A DNA stretch of 63,348 nucleotides from Obelidium mucronatum (lineage: Eukaryota > Chytridiomycota > Chytridiomycetes > Chytridiales > Chytriomycetaceae), in contig JAIVFH010000157.1 of NCBI GenBank assembly GCA_025765595.1, positions 1-63,348 on the forward strand, given 5' to 3'. This document shows positions 1-11,050 of the stretch, one piece after another. The notes beneath the pieces were generated by a model, which did no database searches, was not told where the DNA came from, and saw only the letters and a program-made list of their open reading frames with translations. How positions within the stretch are numbered: the first letter of the stretch is position 1; the number at the start of each line of letters is the position of its first letter. A program made the translations under genes and the position numbers.

Positions 1-901
1 GCCACGGAGCAAACCCTCCAGCCTTGTGCAGGCGGCAGACTTGTTTTTCCAACTCCTTCCTCAAATCCCAATCCCCCTCAATCCACCAGATCACCAGGAG
101 GCTACCCACAGAAAAGCCTTGGGGGCCTCATTAAAACACCCCTGTGGGGAAAAGAGTGCCCCCATCCAGCCTCCCTTCCTCCATCTTGTGTCTTGCTTGC
201 TTGTCTTGGTCCTGAGGTCTCTGGCTGAGTCCTCCCATTCGTCCGGGTCGCTGTCGTCCTCGCTTGCTGTCCATTCCATCATTCCTCCGTCTAGCGTGTA
301 AGAACGGATTTACTCTTTTACTGACAAGAAAGATAGATATGCTCCTTCTCGACGCAAGCAGCGATTTTGAAGGAGTCAATAGAGCTCAAGCGTTTAGAAC
401 GATGGCAGAGACGGGCTATTCTTGGGACGTATTTCAAACGCGCTGCAGGCAGTTTACTTGACTACATATTTCATTAAGGCAGATCGGAACAGAAATGGAC
501 TTTATTCAGAGCGGGAACCCTAACCCTAAGGCGTCTTGTTGCGCATTATAAAGCTTTGGAGGGTAGGACGTGAATTACTCAGATTATTTTCAGCCAGGTT
601 TAAAACATCAGACGTTCCTCCGCTATTTCTTTCTGTTTTTTATTTTATAGACGTGGCACTGATTGAAAAACATTCCACAAACTGCATCTGTCCAAGCCGC
701 CATTATACTATCTCTCCTCAATTTTTTTTTGGGATGAAGCAAAGTGTGGATAAGATTTATTTGGAACGCGAATGGAGAACATCAAAAAGGAGAGGGAGAA
801 TGAGCAAAAGGGCACGGGATATCTAAAATGCTGTGAATAAATTAAATAAAGAATGGATAATTGTTTATTATGTAAATTTTAATTACTTGTCGTTAGAACT
901 A
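1..901. other. No supported gene in the left edge
   Basis: I see no ORF here with recognisable domain content or splice-linked neighbours. Two TTAGGG-type units occur near 516-530 on the minus strand, too few to be a telomere. A gene entering from outside the window cannot be excluded. Confidence 0.4.
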
Positions 902-1250
902 TCAGATCCATTCGAAGCCTTCCCATTCAATATCACATGTAACCAACTTGCAAGGCGGCATAGTGTTGGACTTTTCATAATAGTTCACAATCATTTGGAG
1001 GTCTTTAAAGTCCCACTTCTTGACCCACGAAGAACCCTGACTGTCCTCCCACTTCACGAGATATTCCGTCTCCCCATGGGCTTTACAACGATGGTCCATG
1101 ATGCTCTGAATCACAGGAGATCTTTTGGCCTTCAAAAGAAAGGAAGAACGAAAGAAAGGAGGAACAGCAAGGATATAAGAAAGAGTAACAAAGCAAAAAA
1201 TGAATACAACAGACCGCGTTACTATACGCGTTGGGTGATCTTTTCGACAT
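902..1250 (-). CDS. Small chromodomain protein (two exons)
   Basis: Chromodomains read histone or other protein tails in chromatin. The second exon (1129-902) encodes a chromo-type fold: a V-I-x-x-I-M-D-H-R strand, then EYLVKW, a Trp-rich stretch and a DLQMIVNYYE helix. No ATG lies in this exon. A short first exon 1250-1215, beginning MSKRSPN, joins in phase through intron 1214-1130 (GTCTGT...TTTTGAAG) and gives about 87 aa. That first exon is an inference from phase and splice consensus. The protein is little more than one domain, so it could be an HP1-like reader, a retrotransposon-derived chromodomain or a gene fragment. The domain itself is clear; the full gene model is less certain. Confidence 0.5.
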
Positions 1251-1805
1251 CAGGGCTTTAAGCTTGTGCGATCATAAAAGGTGGGTTAGGGGTTCGCACA
1301 ACGGACCACATTAACAATCGTCACTCACATCTACTCCAAAACAATGGCAATAGAGCACAATTATGTTTTTAAACTCATAAGTCTTTCGTGAATGAACGTA
1401 ATCGGCCAGGTGAATAAATACCTTCCTGTGAAACACAAAAATTGAAATAAGAACCCCATCCACACATGCAAAAGAAAAGTGTGCTTACGAATGTATAATT
1501 AACCTAGAATACGTTGGTGAAGAAAATCAAGATTTATGAATCAATATTTCATTTGTTGCAGTTTCGACACTCCCACCACCAGTCATTCCGCCTCATTCAG
1601 GCTCTAACTCACAGAGTCCCATCACTAGCTTAAATATTTTCGCTTCAGACTCAGTCTAACGGGCGTCGGGTGATGCCTACCATATGTGTACGACTGTTGG
1701 TGGTTTTTGAGAAAGAAAAAGTTTTTCAATTGCATGATAAATAAATAAACAAAATAATGAAATATTTAAAACCACATTCATTTATATTCTCAAAACTTCC
1801 AAGCT
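1251..1805. other. Intergenic, no feature recognised
   Basis: AT-rich sequence between the chromodomain gene and the GST-like gene, whose 3' end faces it. I found no convincing ORF or RNA gene. Confidence 0.4.
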
Positions 1806-2501
1806 TTAAACCAAAGCCGTCTCTTTCACAGAGTCGCGCAAATCTTCTTGCTGAGCATACCACGCCGCTAGAACTGGCCGTCCAACCCGCCAATCAAAAA
1901 CATGCCCAAACCTCAAGTCCGCAAAACTCAATGCACAGAGCGTCGCGATATCTCCAAGATCCCATGGAACCCCAGAATGAGCTCTAGTCTTGACAAAATG
2001 CTTTTCCAACTCATCAAAAGCACGATACACTTTCGCAAGCAGACTATCGTAATATTCTTTCCAAAACAGTTCTTTTGGCCGCAAGGCAGTTTCGAAGCGC
2101 ATAAGAATCAAGGCTTCACTGGCACCATCAGCCAAGGCTTCTCTGGCTAGAATCAAGAAACGTGTCGAGTCATTGGGAAGAATGGAATTGTTCTGATCAC
2201 CGATGGTTAAAAAGTATTGAGCAATGACTGAAGAGCCGATGAGGGAACCTATCCCTGGAACTTCTAAAGCAGGTACTTTTGAAAGCGGATTTACTGCCGT
2301 GAGCTGCAACGTTTTCGAAATCGATGAATAAATGCATTCTAACCGCATTAAAGTATTAATATTTACGCCTTCAATAGCAACGGAGAGTGCTGGATTCACT
2401 GAAATCTGAACCACTTGAAGCTGGTTGTAAACACCAACTTCTTTGGAAACGATAAGAACCTTTCTTGCAAAAGGAGACGTTTTCAACGAGAGGAGTTTCA
2501 T
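1806..2501 (-). CDS. Glutathione S-transferase-like protein, copy 1
   Basis: GSTs conjugate glutathione to electrophiles or act as thiol transferases in the cytosol. Exon 1 (2501-2367, 45 codons) has the thioredoxin-fold start with the SPFARK motif. Exon 2 (2303-1806) contains NPLSKVPAL, the usual cis-Pro segment, and the GSSVIAQY stretch in place of the family's ESxAI glutathione-binding turn. The helical C-terminal domain follows, ending in RPVLAAWY. The intron is 2366-2304, GTAAAT...TTGCAG, and is open in frame, so an unspliced reading would simply add 21 residues. The spliced protein is about 210 aa, normal for the family. A close paralogue lies directly upstream in the same orientation. 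The substrate cannot be predicted. Confidence 0.8.
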   Translation of the reverse strand: MKLLSLKTSPFARKVLIVSKEVGVYNQLQVVQISVNPALSVAIEGVNINTLMRLECIYSSISKTLQLTAVNPLSKVPALEVPGIGSLIGSSVIAQYFLTIGDQNNSILPNDSTRFLILAREALADGASEALILMRFETALRPKELFWKEYYDSLLAKVYRAFDELEKHFVKTRAHSGVPWDLGDIATLCALSFADLRFGHVFDWRVGRPVLAAWYAQQEDLRDSVKETALV

Positions 2502-2644
2502 TTTTAGATAGTATTGTTGGCGGTTATGTTTCTCCTTATCTTAGTCGAAGTGAATCACCTTATCTATCAATTTATAAAAGTTTTATCTGAAGTATTTCAA
2601 ATAATAGATGAATACAACAGCAACAGCTTTATTTCCTTAAACAT

Positions 2645-3342
2645 TCAAGCCAATGCCGTCTCTTTCACTGAATCACGTAAATCTCCCTGCTGAATATACC
2701 AAGCCGCCAAAACGGGACGGCCAACACGCCAATCGAAAACATCTCCAAACCTCAAGTCTGCATAACTCAAAGCACACAACGTTGCGATATCCCCAAGGTC
2801 CCACTTAACATCCTCCTTTGTTTCATTCTCCACGTGTTTCTCCATTTCATCAAAAGCGCGACATACTTTTGCAAACTGGCCATCGTAAAACTCTTTCCAA
2901 TACAGATCTTTTGGCCTCAGGGCGGTTTCAAAACGCATTAGAAGCATGGCTTCACTGGCGCCGTCAGCCAAAGCTTCACGCGTCAGCACCGCAAATCGTG
3001 TGACATCGTGGGGAAGAATGGTATTGTTTTGACTGGTGGATATTATGTATTGAGCAATGACTGACGAGCCAAAAAGAGGCCCCATCCCTGGAACGTGCAA
3101 AGTAGGGATTTTGGACAACGGATTGAGTGGGGACAACTTGAGAAACAAAATTGGGACTTTACGGTTAGCCTGCATTTTCGCAGCATTCCAACAAAACAAG
3201 ACAATACGTTATCGATGGCAGTGGAGATTGCTGGGTTCACTGAAGTGGGAATAACTTGAAGCTGATGGTAAATGCCAACTTCTTTAGCAACAATAAGAAC
3301 TTTTCGTGCGAACGGAGACGACGTGGAGGAGAATAGCTTCAT
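2645..3342 (-). CDS. Glutathione S-transferase-like protein, copy 2
   Basis: Tandem paralogue of the gene at 1806-2501, same strand and same exon structure. Exon 1 is 3342-3208 (45 codons, MKLFSSTSSPFARK...). The intron is 3207-3137, GTATTG...CTCAAG. Exon 2 is 3136-2645, with NPLSKIPTL, GSSVIAQY and the C-terminal GST helices ending RPVLAAWY. The spliced product is about 209 aa. The intron sits at the same codon in both copies, so the duplication copied the whole gene. An upstream TGCAG could serve as a shorter intron end (38 nt), but only the CTCAAG site keeps the frame. Confidence 0.8.
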
Positions 3343-3528
3343 TTTGAGTTGTTGCTGTCGATGTGGGTGGTGCGTTTCTTTTATTGGCAATGGTGATTCG
3401 AAATCAAAGCATCAATCTTATCACAGTCCACCCAAGGAATTTTGAGTTTTGCTTGCAGAGCAATATCACGTAATCCGAGTGTAATGGATCTTAATTGTCT
3501 AATTATTCCATAAATATTTAAATAAACG

Positions 3529-4503
3529 ATGAAACTCAGCACCCTCTACCACGAAAAGCCAAAGACAGACCATATCTCAGAATTACCGACCGAAATCCTC
3601 TCTCAGATATTATCGAGTCTACTTGCTCATCAAGCATTCAAACTTCGTCGGGTTTCTCGTTCCTTCAACACGTTGCTTCTAACGAAGCACTTTGCGACAC
3701 ACCTCCTCTGCCACCACTGGTACCCACACAAGAAAGGGTGCCGAGAAGCGACGCTTCTTCTTCTGGAAGCATCTTACGACTGTTTCGACTTCCTGTTCTT
3801 TGCGGGCCACATGATAAATTACACCAACTTCCAGGAAACGTATGCTTCCTGGTTCGAAAAGGGATTCCTCTCGATTGCTCTTCAATTCAGAGAAGACTCT
3901 TCAAACCCGAAATTGCGTCTCTCGAATTGCACATTGCCTCCTCAAATTGCATCATTCAAACACCTCAGAACGCTCCAAATCAGCAACCACAATATTATTG
4001 GTGAAATACCTACGTGGATTGGAGAGTTGACAAATCTCTCGTCTCTTTCATTCAGCAGAAACTCTCTTTCCGGGAGTATTCCTCCCGCGATTTCCGCTCT
4101 GATCCGCCTCACATCACTCGATCTCAGTGGCAATCACCTTACAGGGCCAATTCCATTGGAAATCGTCTCATCTCTAACGTCTCTGATTTACCTCAACCTC
4201 AGTTCGAATCTCTTGGTCGGTCCGATTCCAGAATGTCTCGGTTTCTGTCTCCGCCACCTCCAAGACCTTATTCTCGCAGATAACGAACTCACCGGAGGCT
4301 TACCTGATTCGTTATCGAAACTTGAGAATCTCACAGTCTTGAATTTATCTTGTAATCAGATTTCTGGGTCTATTCCCTTTTCTTTTGGACAGCTTTATGA
4401 ACTGGAGGTGTTTAATCTGTATGGGAATCGGATCGAGCGAGATAATGTGTTTGCTGTTATTGGTGGGATGCTGGCGCGGGGGTGTAGGGTGACCCTGTAT
4501 TAA
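3529..4503 (+). CDS. F-box / plant-type LRR protein
   Basis: Intronless, 324 aa. Residues about 17-55 form an F-box (ISELPTEILSQIL...FKLRRVSRSFN), which in other eukaryotes binds Skp1 in SCF ubiquitin ligases. After a spacer, residues 140-310 carry six or so leucine-rich repeats of the plant receptor type, with the IPxxIxxLxxLxxLxLSxN spacing and G-x-IP turns. There is no signal peptide or membrane segment, so a cytosolic or nuclear substrate-recognition role is likely; the target is unknown. It is the first of a pair in direct tandem and one of seven related loci in this window. Confidence 0.85.
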   Translation: MKLSTLYHEKPKTDHISELPTEILSQILSSLLAHQAFKLRRVSRSFNTLLLTKHFATHLLCHHWYPHKKGCREATLLLLEASYDCFDFLFFAGHMINYTNFQETYASWFEKGFLSIALQFREDSSNPKLRLSNCTLPPQIASFKHLRTLQISNHNIIGEIPTWIGELTNLSSLSFSRNSLSGSIPPAISALIRLTSLDLSGNHLTGPIPLEIVSSLTSLIYLNLSSNLLVGPIPECLGFCLRHLQDLILADNELTGGLPDSLSKLENLTVLNLSCNQISGSIPFSFGQLYELEVFNLYGNRIERDNVFAVIGGMLARGCRVTLY

Positions 4504-4674
4504 AAAACATCATCCAACGCGCTGCACGATTCACTGAATTTCATAGCTTTTTTGGGTTATATAGTTAACATTGGTTGTGACGAACCCTTAAAAAGTTGTG
4601 AAACAGATAAACTTCAAAACGTTGAAAATTCAATCGCCGCTTCTTTCTGCAACTTTAGAAAGTAACCGCAATCC

Positions 4675-5715
4675 ATGAATGTCCATGATCTTTTGAATGA
4701 TTGCTATAACGATCAGGTCGATGGCAGCAGCAGCAGTGGTGCAATGGACATTGATACGTATCTGTACATTGACAGTTCGAGTCAGCAAGACCAGTTCACG
4801 ACGCTGCCACCTGAACTTATCGCTGCAATCATAGCAACACTACCTTGCCGAAATGCATTCAAACTCAGACGTCTTTCTCGTCGAATCAACAACATCCTCT
4901 TGACGCCTCACTTTTCCTCCCAACTGCTATCTTACCACTGGGACTACGCATTCAAAAGCCCACCACCACTTCTTCTTCTGAATGGAGAGTGTTTCGATGA
5001 GTTTGACGCCTACTTTTTCAAAGGCCACGAATCATACCAAATCATCTACTCCAACTGGTTCAAATTCGGTCTCCAACAGCTTTCCTTCTTTTACTACGAA
5101 AACACATCAAGCCCAATCCTCCGTCTCACAAATTGCACGTTGCCGTATTCCCTCTCTGCTTTTACGAATTTAAGAACATTCCAACTGTTCAATCACGGAA
5201 TCGTTGGCCAAATACCTTCCTTCTTGGGAACACAATTGACAAACCTTGTCACATTGAACCTTCGCCAGAATAATCTAACAGGAAGGATACCAGTGTCTCT
5301 TGAAAACTGCGTTCGTCTCACGTCCTTGGATCTGAGTTTCAATTTTTTGGATGGTGATATTCCTGCACAACTGTTTACTCGCTTGACTTCGCTGATTTAC
5401 CTCAACTTGTCGAATAATCAATTGGATGGGGTTATTCCTCAAGACGGCATCCGGATGCATCATTTACAAGATTTGAGTTTAGATAGCAATCGCTTGACTG
5501 GAGTGATTCCGGAAGCGCTTGCTTCAGGGTGTCCCAGCTTGGCCAGCTTGGATGTTTCGAAAAATGATTTATGGGGCGGGATTCCAGCAAGTTTTGTGAA
5601 TGGTCTGCCAGAGTTGGAGCATTTGAGTGTGGCGCTTGGGAATCCTAGGTTTATGGTTCTTGAAGGGAGTCCAGTTGTTGATGCTTTAAGGGGGCGTGGG
5701 GTATTTGTTAAATAA
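4675..5715 (+). CDS. F-box / plant-type LRR protein
   Basis: Intronless, 346 aa, starting 171 bp after its tandem neighbour. The first 40 residues are acidic and Ser-rich. The F-box follows (FTTLPPELIAAIIATLP...FKLRRLSRRINN), then a spacer sharing the D-F/A-x-F-F-K/A-G-H-x pattern with its neighbour, then LRRs of the GxIPxxLxxLxxLxxLNLSxN type. Likely an SCF adaptor by family analogy. The LRR number and the divergent N-terminus suggest fast evolution after duplication. Confidence 0.85.
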   Translation: MNVHDLLNDCYNDQVDGSSSSGAMDIDTYLYIDSSSQQDQFTTLPPELIAAIIATLPCRNAFKLRRLSRRINNILLTPHFSSQLLSYHWDYAFKSPPPLLLLNGECFDEFDAYFFKGHESYQIIYSNWFKFGLQQLSFFYYENTSSPILRLTNCTLPYSLSAFTNLRTFQLFNHGIVGQIPSFLGTQLTNLVTLNLRQNNLTGRIPVSLENCVRLTSLDLSFNFLDGDIPAQLFTRLTSLIYLNLSNNQLDGVIPQDGIRMHHLQDLSLDSNRLTGVIPEALASGCPSLASLDVSKNDLWGGIPASFVNGLPELEHLSVALGNPRFMVLEGSPVVDALRGRGVFVK

Positions 5716-6190
5716 AAACGAATATAAATCCAAAGGAAAGGAAAATCAATAGCGTTCTGGCTTCAGTGGTATCTTCTTTTTTTGGTAGATTAAACTCTCG
5801 ATAAAACAAAATCAAGAGAACGCGCTCAAGGATATTGCTGAAAAGTAGTTTTTCGACCAATTCATTATTCATTCTTTAATCGCAATATTTTCATTGTAAA
5901 GGACGAAACATTTCTTTACAGCTTTCAAAGAGGATCAGGAAATGAGTGATATTGAAGTTGACCTGACAAGAAGGATTTTCTCGGAACAAGCAATCAATTT
6001 CAAGCAACTAATGATGAGAGGCGATTTGGCAATCACGGATGGGGATTTAAAAGGTTTTTTTTTCCACTGTCCATATATTTTTTTAGCATGGGATCAAGCA
6101 ACGAGGTTTGAGAATTGCCATCCTTTCTATTATCAAATCAAATGGTGCTTATTAAATTGTTATTTATATTAATATTTGTATTAGAAATAA
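5716..6190. other. Intergenic; short unassigned ORF start
   Basis: An ATG at 5942 opens a reading frame (MSDIEVDLTRRIFSEQAIN...) that loses protein character after about 37 codons at GATTTAAAAGGTTTTTTTTTCC, possibly a splice donor. It could be the first exon of a gene now separated from its 3' part by the inverted-repeat element at 6191, but no continuation was found. Confidence 0.2.
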
Positions 6191-7357
6191 CCAATTGGGC
6201 TCCCCGGGAGCCCGTGGCTCCCCCCCACTCATAGTGAGTCACCAAATAAAGTATGACTCCTACTTTTTTTCAAGTAATTTTTTGACTGGGTGACTTTTTT
6301 TGGTTTTCGGACAACTGCAAGAGACTTCTATATTCATCAATTGGAAACTGTTGTGAAGACAACTGAGGACGTTTTAGATCCGGAGTGGCAACAGCCAGTT
6401 GGTAGTCCCAGCAACAAGCTTCTTGCGCATTCTGCAGAAAGTAATAGGGCAAAAGGTGGTAAATTGATGAAGGTTGATACCGTCATGCCGAAGGTGATGA
6501 TGATATCGTGGCTACGCCCAAGAAAAGAGTTTTGCACTGTCGAATATGCAGTGCGACAAACCATAATCAAAAAACATGCCCAAACAGATAACAGTGATTC
6601 AGTGAAACGGCATTGTGAGTTTTATTTGACGTGGCCACTACTTTTTCCTCCTTTTTGTTAAAAATCAAAATCAACGCTAATTCTGAAGTTGCAGACATCG
6701 TAAGGATATCTCTATATAGGTCTTCATAAAAGGGTTTTGATTATTCCCAGTGTTTGATGACCGAGACGTGACAGACGTGACAGACCGATGGAAAGGGGTG
6801 AAATCATCAACCCACCTACGGTGATCAAGCAAATACGACTCAAAGCAAGTGCCATACATTTCGGTGACTTTGCGAGGAGAAGGGGTTGTATCTTTGAACC
6901 CACCTATGCCTGAGCAGATGTTGCTGGAATCACCTGTCATTCGGTGCATCTGTGACGAGAAGGGGGTTGTAATTATCGAACCCACCTACGCTCAAGCAGA
7001 TGTCGGTTCGAATTGCGTGGCCGTGTGCATCTGTGACGAGATTGTAGTGATTACCTATGTTCGCACCTGCTGTTCGAATCCATCGAACAATAAATGGAAC
7101 AAACAATGATTTTATCAAGCAGTGCATTTTAACAAGAGGTTTTTCTGTTTTTATAGATTAATATTTTCGTTCATAGTCTTTGCCAGTCTTTACAAGGTTT
7201 ATATGTATCGGACATGGGGGGAGCCCGAAGGGGGGAGCCGTATAACGCAACTCCTCCTGATGTCTCAAAACGGCTCCCGGGGAGCCGTAGACACTTTGGG
7301 CTCCCCGTGACTCATTATGACAGGGGGGAGCCGCGGGCTCCCGGGGAGCCCGATTGG
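6191..7357. mobile_element. 1.17-kb element with GC-rich terminal inverted repeats
   Basis: The left end (6191 onward) and the reverse complement of the right end (back from 7357) match over about 40-50 nt: CCAATYGGGCTCCCCGGGAG continuing into a CCCGYGGCTCCCCCC stretch and GAGTCAC. The ends are themselves palindromic (GGGCTCCCCGGGAGCCC), and more GGCTCC palindromes lie at 7216-7300. Inside is a short frame ending at about 6590 with a CX2CX4HX4C zinc knuckle (CRICSATNHNQKTC), followed by three degenerate direct repeats. No complete transposase and no clear target-site duplication were found, so this is probably a decayed or non-autonomous DNA element. Confidence 0.55.
6809..7060 (+). repeat. 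Three degenerate tandem repeats of about 80-90 bp
   Basis: Each unit begins AACCCACCTAYG, continues with a (C/A)AAGCAGATG-like segment and a GTGCATCTGTGACGAGA-like segment, and ends in GGTTGTA. Units begin near 6809, 6897 and 6979. The array is inside the inverted-repeat element. Confidence 0.5.
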
Positions 7358-7414
7358 AATTTCCTTTGTATTATCCTCCTTCGATTTTTTTGATTTTTAT
7401 CCAAAACATTTGCG

Positions 7415-7780
7415 ATGCATCCAACTCGAATCAACCTACGAAGTGTATGGAAGGGACCATTCTTCACACCGCTTCCAGCAGCTCCAAAAGACGCATCAAC
7501 TGGAGTTAAAACAATGGCCCGAGCAAGTACCATCTTACCATCGCACATTGGACGAAGGTTTCTGGTAAGAACAGAACTGTCTTCAACTTCAGATGATCGA
7601 GAAATTCGTGGGAAACGACGCATATATAATAAGACTGAATCGGCTTTCTTTCTGTGCTGTTAGGTGCACAATGGAAAAGACTATCTGCCTGTTCTTGTCA
7701 CGGAGCAGATGGTGAATCGCAAGCTGGGGGAGTTTGCGCCGACGAAAAAGAGGGCAGTGTACACCAAGGACAAGAAGTAA
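7415..7780 (+). CDS. RSM19: Mitochondrial small-subunit ribosomal protein uS19m
   Basis: uS19 sits in the head of the small ribosomal subunit near the A-site finger. Exon 1 (7415-7564, 50 codons) contains RSVWKGPFF and [12 protein letters not shown], and exon 2 (7664-7780) contains [20 protein letters not shown] and [10 protein letters not shown], all diagnostic of the family. The intron is 7565-7663 (GTAAGA...CTGTTAG). The product is 88 aa, the size of bacterial and mitochondrial S19 and much shorter than cytosolic uS19, so a mitochondrial role is inferred. Confidence 0.92.
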
Positions 7781-7820
7781 CTCGCTTCCAATAAAACACG
7801 ATGAATCCATGCAATGCGCT

Positions 7821-8099
7821 TTATTCTTTGTGTTTTGTGTGATCAGCCTGCGCTTGTTCGCCCGCTGCTCGTGCGGCAAACTCCCTCTCGACCTGCTCGC
7901 GGTACTCCCGCTTGCGCTTCGAGCTCATGTCTTCCCTTACGAATGTCAGCGACGTCAGGCCGCCCAGCGTGATGAGTCCCCTGGGAAACGGTTAGGCCGA
8001 TCGATGTTCGCTAGGAAACTCCAGCGCTCACCAGCCGGCAAACGACGCCTGCCACGGATTCACTCGAGTCCACTCGCGGAGGCGCGCAAGGCGGGACAT
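7821..8099 (-). CDS. Small single-pass membrane protein, possibly mitochondrial
   Basis: Exon 1 is 8099-8032 (MSRLARLREWTRVNPWQ...) and exon 2 is 7980-7821, joined through intron 8031-7981 (GTGAGC...TTCCCAG). The spliced product is 75 aa. It has an Arg-rich N-terminus without acidic residues before position 9, then a hydrophobic segment of about 18 residues (FAGWGLITLGGLTSLTFV), then a charged helix rich in Lys, Arg and Glu. This layout is common among small mitochondrial inner-membrane or respiratory-complex assembly factors, but I do not recognise the family. It is divergent from BDP1, with only 54 bp between start codons, and its coding sequence is strikingly GC-rich. Confidence 0.6.
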
Positions 8100-8116
8100 G
8101 GATTAATCGATGATAA

Positions 8117-8142
8117 GTAAAATAAAATAAAATAAAATAAAA
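8117..8142 (+). repeat. AAAAT microsatellite in a divergent promoter
   Basis: Five near-perfect AAAAT units lie between the start codons of the small membrane protein (8099) and BDP1 (8154). They may affect expression of both, which is an inference from position only. Confidence 0.6.
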
Positions 8143-8153
8143 AGAAATAATCC

Positions 8154-10845
8154 ATGTTTGTGTCGTCGCAGGTCAAGAAGCCAGGCGGCCTCAAGTTCAA
8201 GCCAGGCGTAAAGCCAAAGGCGCCTGGCGCTTCGAGCAGTGCTCCCAGTCAGCCGCCTACTCAGTCTCAGCCATCTCAGTCTCAGTCAATGTCTCAGTCT
8301 CAACCAGAGCAAACTCAACCTGTCGAACAACAAACACAACAATCCCAACAGAGTATCAGAGAAGCCGCAATCGGTCTTTCTGTGCAGATTGAAAACTCAA
8401 ACAAAAGAGTTCACTTTCCTTCGACTGAAGTAACTGAACCCGATCAGCAACAGCAACAACAACAACCTCTAAAGCCAATCATAAAACCAACTATTCAACC
8501 TGTACCTGAAACCAGTCGGGATATTGACCCACCCTCCTCGGCTCCGCAGTCGCCGCTGATTCCATCCAGGCCTCTGATGCCGCCAAAGGTGAAAACTGAG
8601 CCATCACAATCAATCAATGGCAAACGGAGGACTAACACTTCAATTTATTTCTATTTATTTGCTGTTTAGATCTTTAGCGCCAAAACGGGAAATGTTATTT
8701 CAAAACCTTTTGGAACTGGAATAACTCCTCCAGCCCAACCTCAACAGACTCAAAACAACGGCACCCCTTCATCAAGCACACCCCGCCCCGTATCACCTAC
8801 GCGTCGTCCATCTTCTCCAACTCGCCGTATCTCACCGACCCGGCGACCCTCCATTGCAATTAATAACACACCCGATGAACCCCGTGCTCCTTCTCCACCA
8901 CCAAGGGTAGAAACAGAAGACGACCTCCGCCATCTCACAATCACTCAACTTATTCGGCTGCAATCCAATGTTCTGAAACCCTCGCGTCGTGGCGCTTTGG
9001 AAAACCTTCAAAAAGAAGCGGCCAGAAATCTGCGGAAACAGCGGGGTAGAAGGGGAAAGAAAAAGAAGGGTTGCGGTGGTGATGAGGAGGAAGTGGAAGG
9101 TGCCGAAGGAAGCGATGACGATGACGCGAGGAGTGTCGCTTCCAACGCGAGTTCGATCCGGTCCACTAGTTCTTCACAAAGAGGGTATGTTTTTGGAGAG
9201 TTAAATTCCATGAGCCTTTTTTTTCAAACATCCGTGTATCCATTAGGCGACCAAAACTACATCCTAGCAATACAAACAGCACCCCAGGATCACCAAACAT
9301 TCCAACCCGTACCAGCGGCGCATTAAACCCAACCCAACCGACACAATCAACACAATCTGCAGCACCAACCTCAAGTCAAGGCCCACGTATTCAAATCATT
9401 GACGGCAAAATAGTAATTGACGACTCTTCCCTCTTTATCGACGCCCCAAACACTCAGGCTATCGAAGAAACACATAGAGATGACATGGAAGTAGTGGATG
9501 AAAGCGCAGGGACTCAGCATATCACGAGTGCAAGTTTCAGAGTAAACAAAATTCGCCGAACCGTTTGGAGCCCCGAAGCAAACGAGCGTTTTTACAAGGT
9601 ACAGATTGACAAAAGCAAATACCTCTTTCCCTTGTTGCTGATCAATTCTCGGCATGCTTTTTTTATTGAAAACAATTAGTACTTGCAATATTTTGGAGTA
9701 GACTTTGAAATTATATCCCATCTATTTCCTGAGTTGCAACGACGACACATCAAACTAAAGTTCAATGCGGAGGAGAGATTGAATCCTGCCAAGATAACAC
9801 ATGCATTGAAGAATCGACTGACGATACGTACGTTCAGAATTATTGCTAATATAACAATGGCTTGTATCGCATTGTAACCGCCCTTCTATTTAAAACTACA
9901 GCCGCAGAAGTTATCCAAGAAATGAAGGACAACCATGCCGAGAAAATGAATATTCGTGTGAATCGCGGTCGCCCGACAAAAGAAGATTCGTCAACTGACC
10001 AACCTGAAGAAGCAGTATCCTCAAAAGAAGATGTAGACGAATCATCAGAGAAACGAGATCCTTCAGATCCCAGGAACGGATCATCCTCAGGAAGTACCAG
10101 CCAAAATCCCGAAACCACCACCCCAATTCCAAGAGAGGATACACCGGAACCAGCTATCACTGCTACAACCGCAGTTTTACAAGCTCTGTTTCAACGATCT
10201 GTTGCCACTAGCAAAATGAACATTAAACCAAAGCCAACCACGAAACCAACCAAACCGCCCGCAATCAACACATCTACAGCACCAACCAACAACAACGGGG
10301 AACTTTCACCAACAAAGAAAAACAGTCCCACAAAACGGAAACGATCATCAAGTCAAAGCCCCACACGGTCAGTGAGTCCAACGAGACCACCACCTGTAAT
10401 CAGTGCATCGGGGGGCGGCGGCGCCGGGTCTCTCAAATTCAAACCTTCATTTAAACCGAAACCAACTATAAAACCCAAACCGCTATCGACACCGACAGCG
10501 GCGCCGCCAACTGCAGATGTATCGCCACCTCCAATAGTTCCCGAAGCAGCCTCAGAAGTGCAGGAAGTTTCAGAACCAACACCAAGCGTCACTACCACGA
10601 CTAGTTCAATCCGTAAAATCCCAACAATCGGTAAAGGAAAACCTATATCTGGGCCATCGTCATCAGTGGGGAAACCAATTGGAAAACCTATCCAATCTAG
10701 TTTCAGTGCATCCAATAAAACCGTGGCGGCAGTAACGGGAATCGAAGACGCTGCTGGCGATGAAGATGGAGATCTTGTTAATGATACAGAAATGTATGGT
10801 GGTAGAGATGGAGATGAAGACGATGGTGAAGGCATGGAATATTGA
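8154..10845 (+). CDS. BDP1: TFIIIB subunit B'' (BDP1)
   Basis: BDP1 completes TFIIIB with TBP and BRF1 and recruits RNA polymerase III to tRNA and 5S genes. Five exons join in phase: 8154-8588, 8670-9184, 9247-9598, 9680-9827 and 9902-10845, giving about 797 aa. The diagnostic extended SANT/Myb domain spans exons 3-4: VWSPEANERFYKYLQYFGVD, FEIISHLFP, HIKLKFNAEERLNPAKITHAL. The N-terminus has the GGLKFKPG motif typical of BDP1, followed by Gln/Ser/Pro-rich sequence and repeated SPTRR units; a similar LKFKPSFKPKP motif recurs near the C-terminus. Outside the SANT core the protein looks disordered. The start at 8154 is the first in-frame ATG; TCGTCGCAG just after it could instead be a splice acceptor from an unseen exon. 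Confidence 0.9.
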
Positions 10846-11050
10846 TGGATTGAGTTCATTTTATTTAAACGTCAGAGTATTATCGAAGTGCAATATAATT
10901 GTTCAAAGTTATTAAATGATTTCCGTTCGTGCGCATTTTTGTCTCTCTCACTTGATTGATGTCCATTCGTTTCTCATTTGACATTCTTGATTCAAATAAT
11001 TCTGGATGAATTCTTCTTGACGGGTGGTTTCGACTGCATTCAAACTCTAT

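Noticed and set aside
516..530. Two CCCTAA units, possible telomere or interstitial telomeric repeat
   Set aside because: Only two units and no subtelomeric features; expected by chance.
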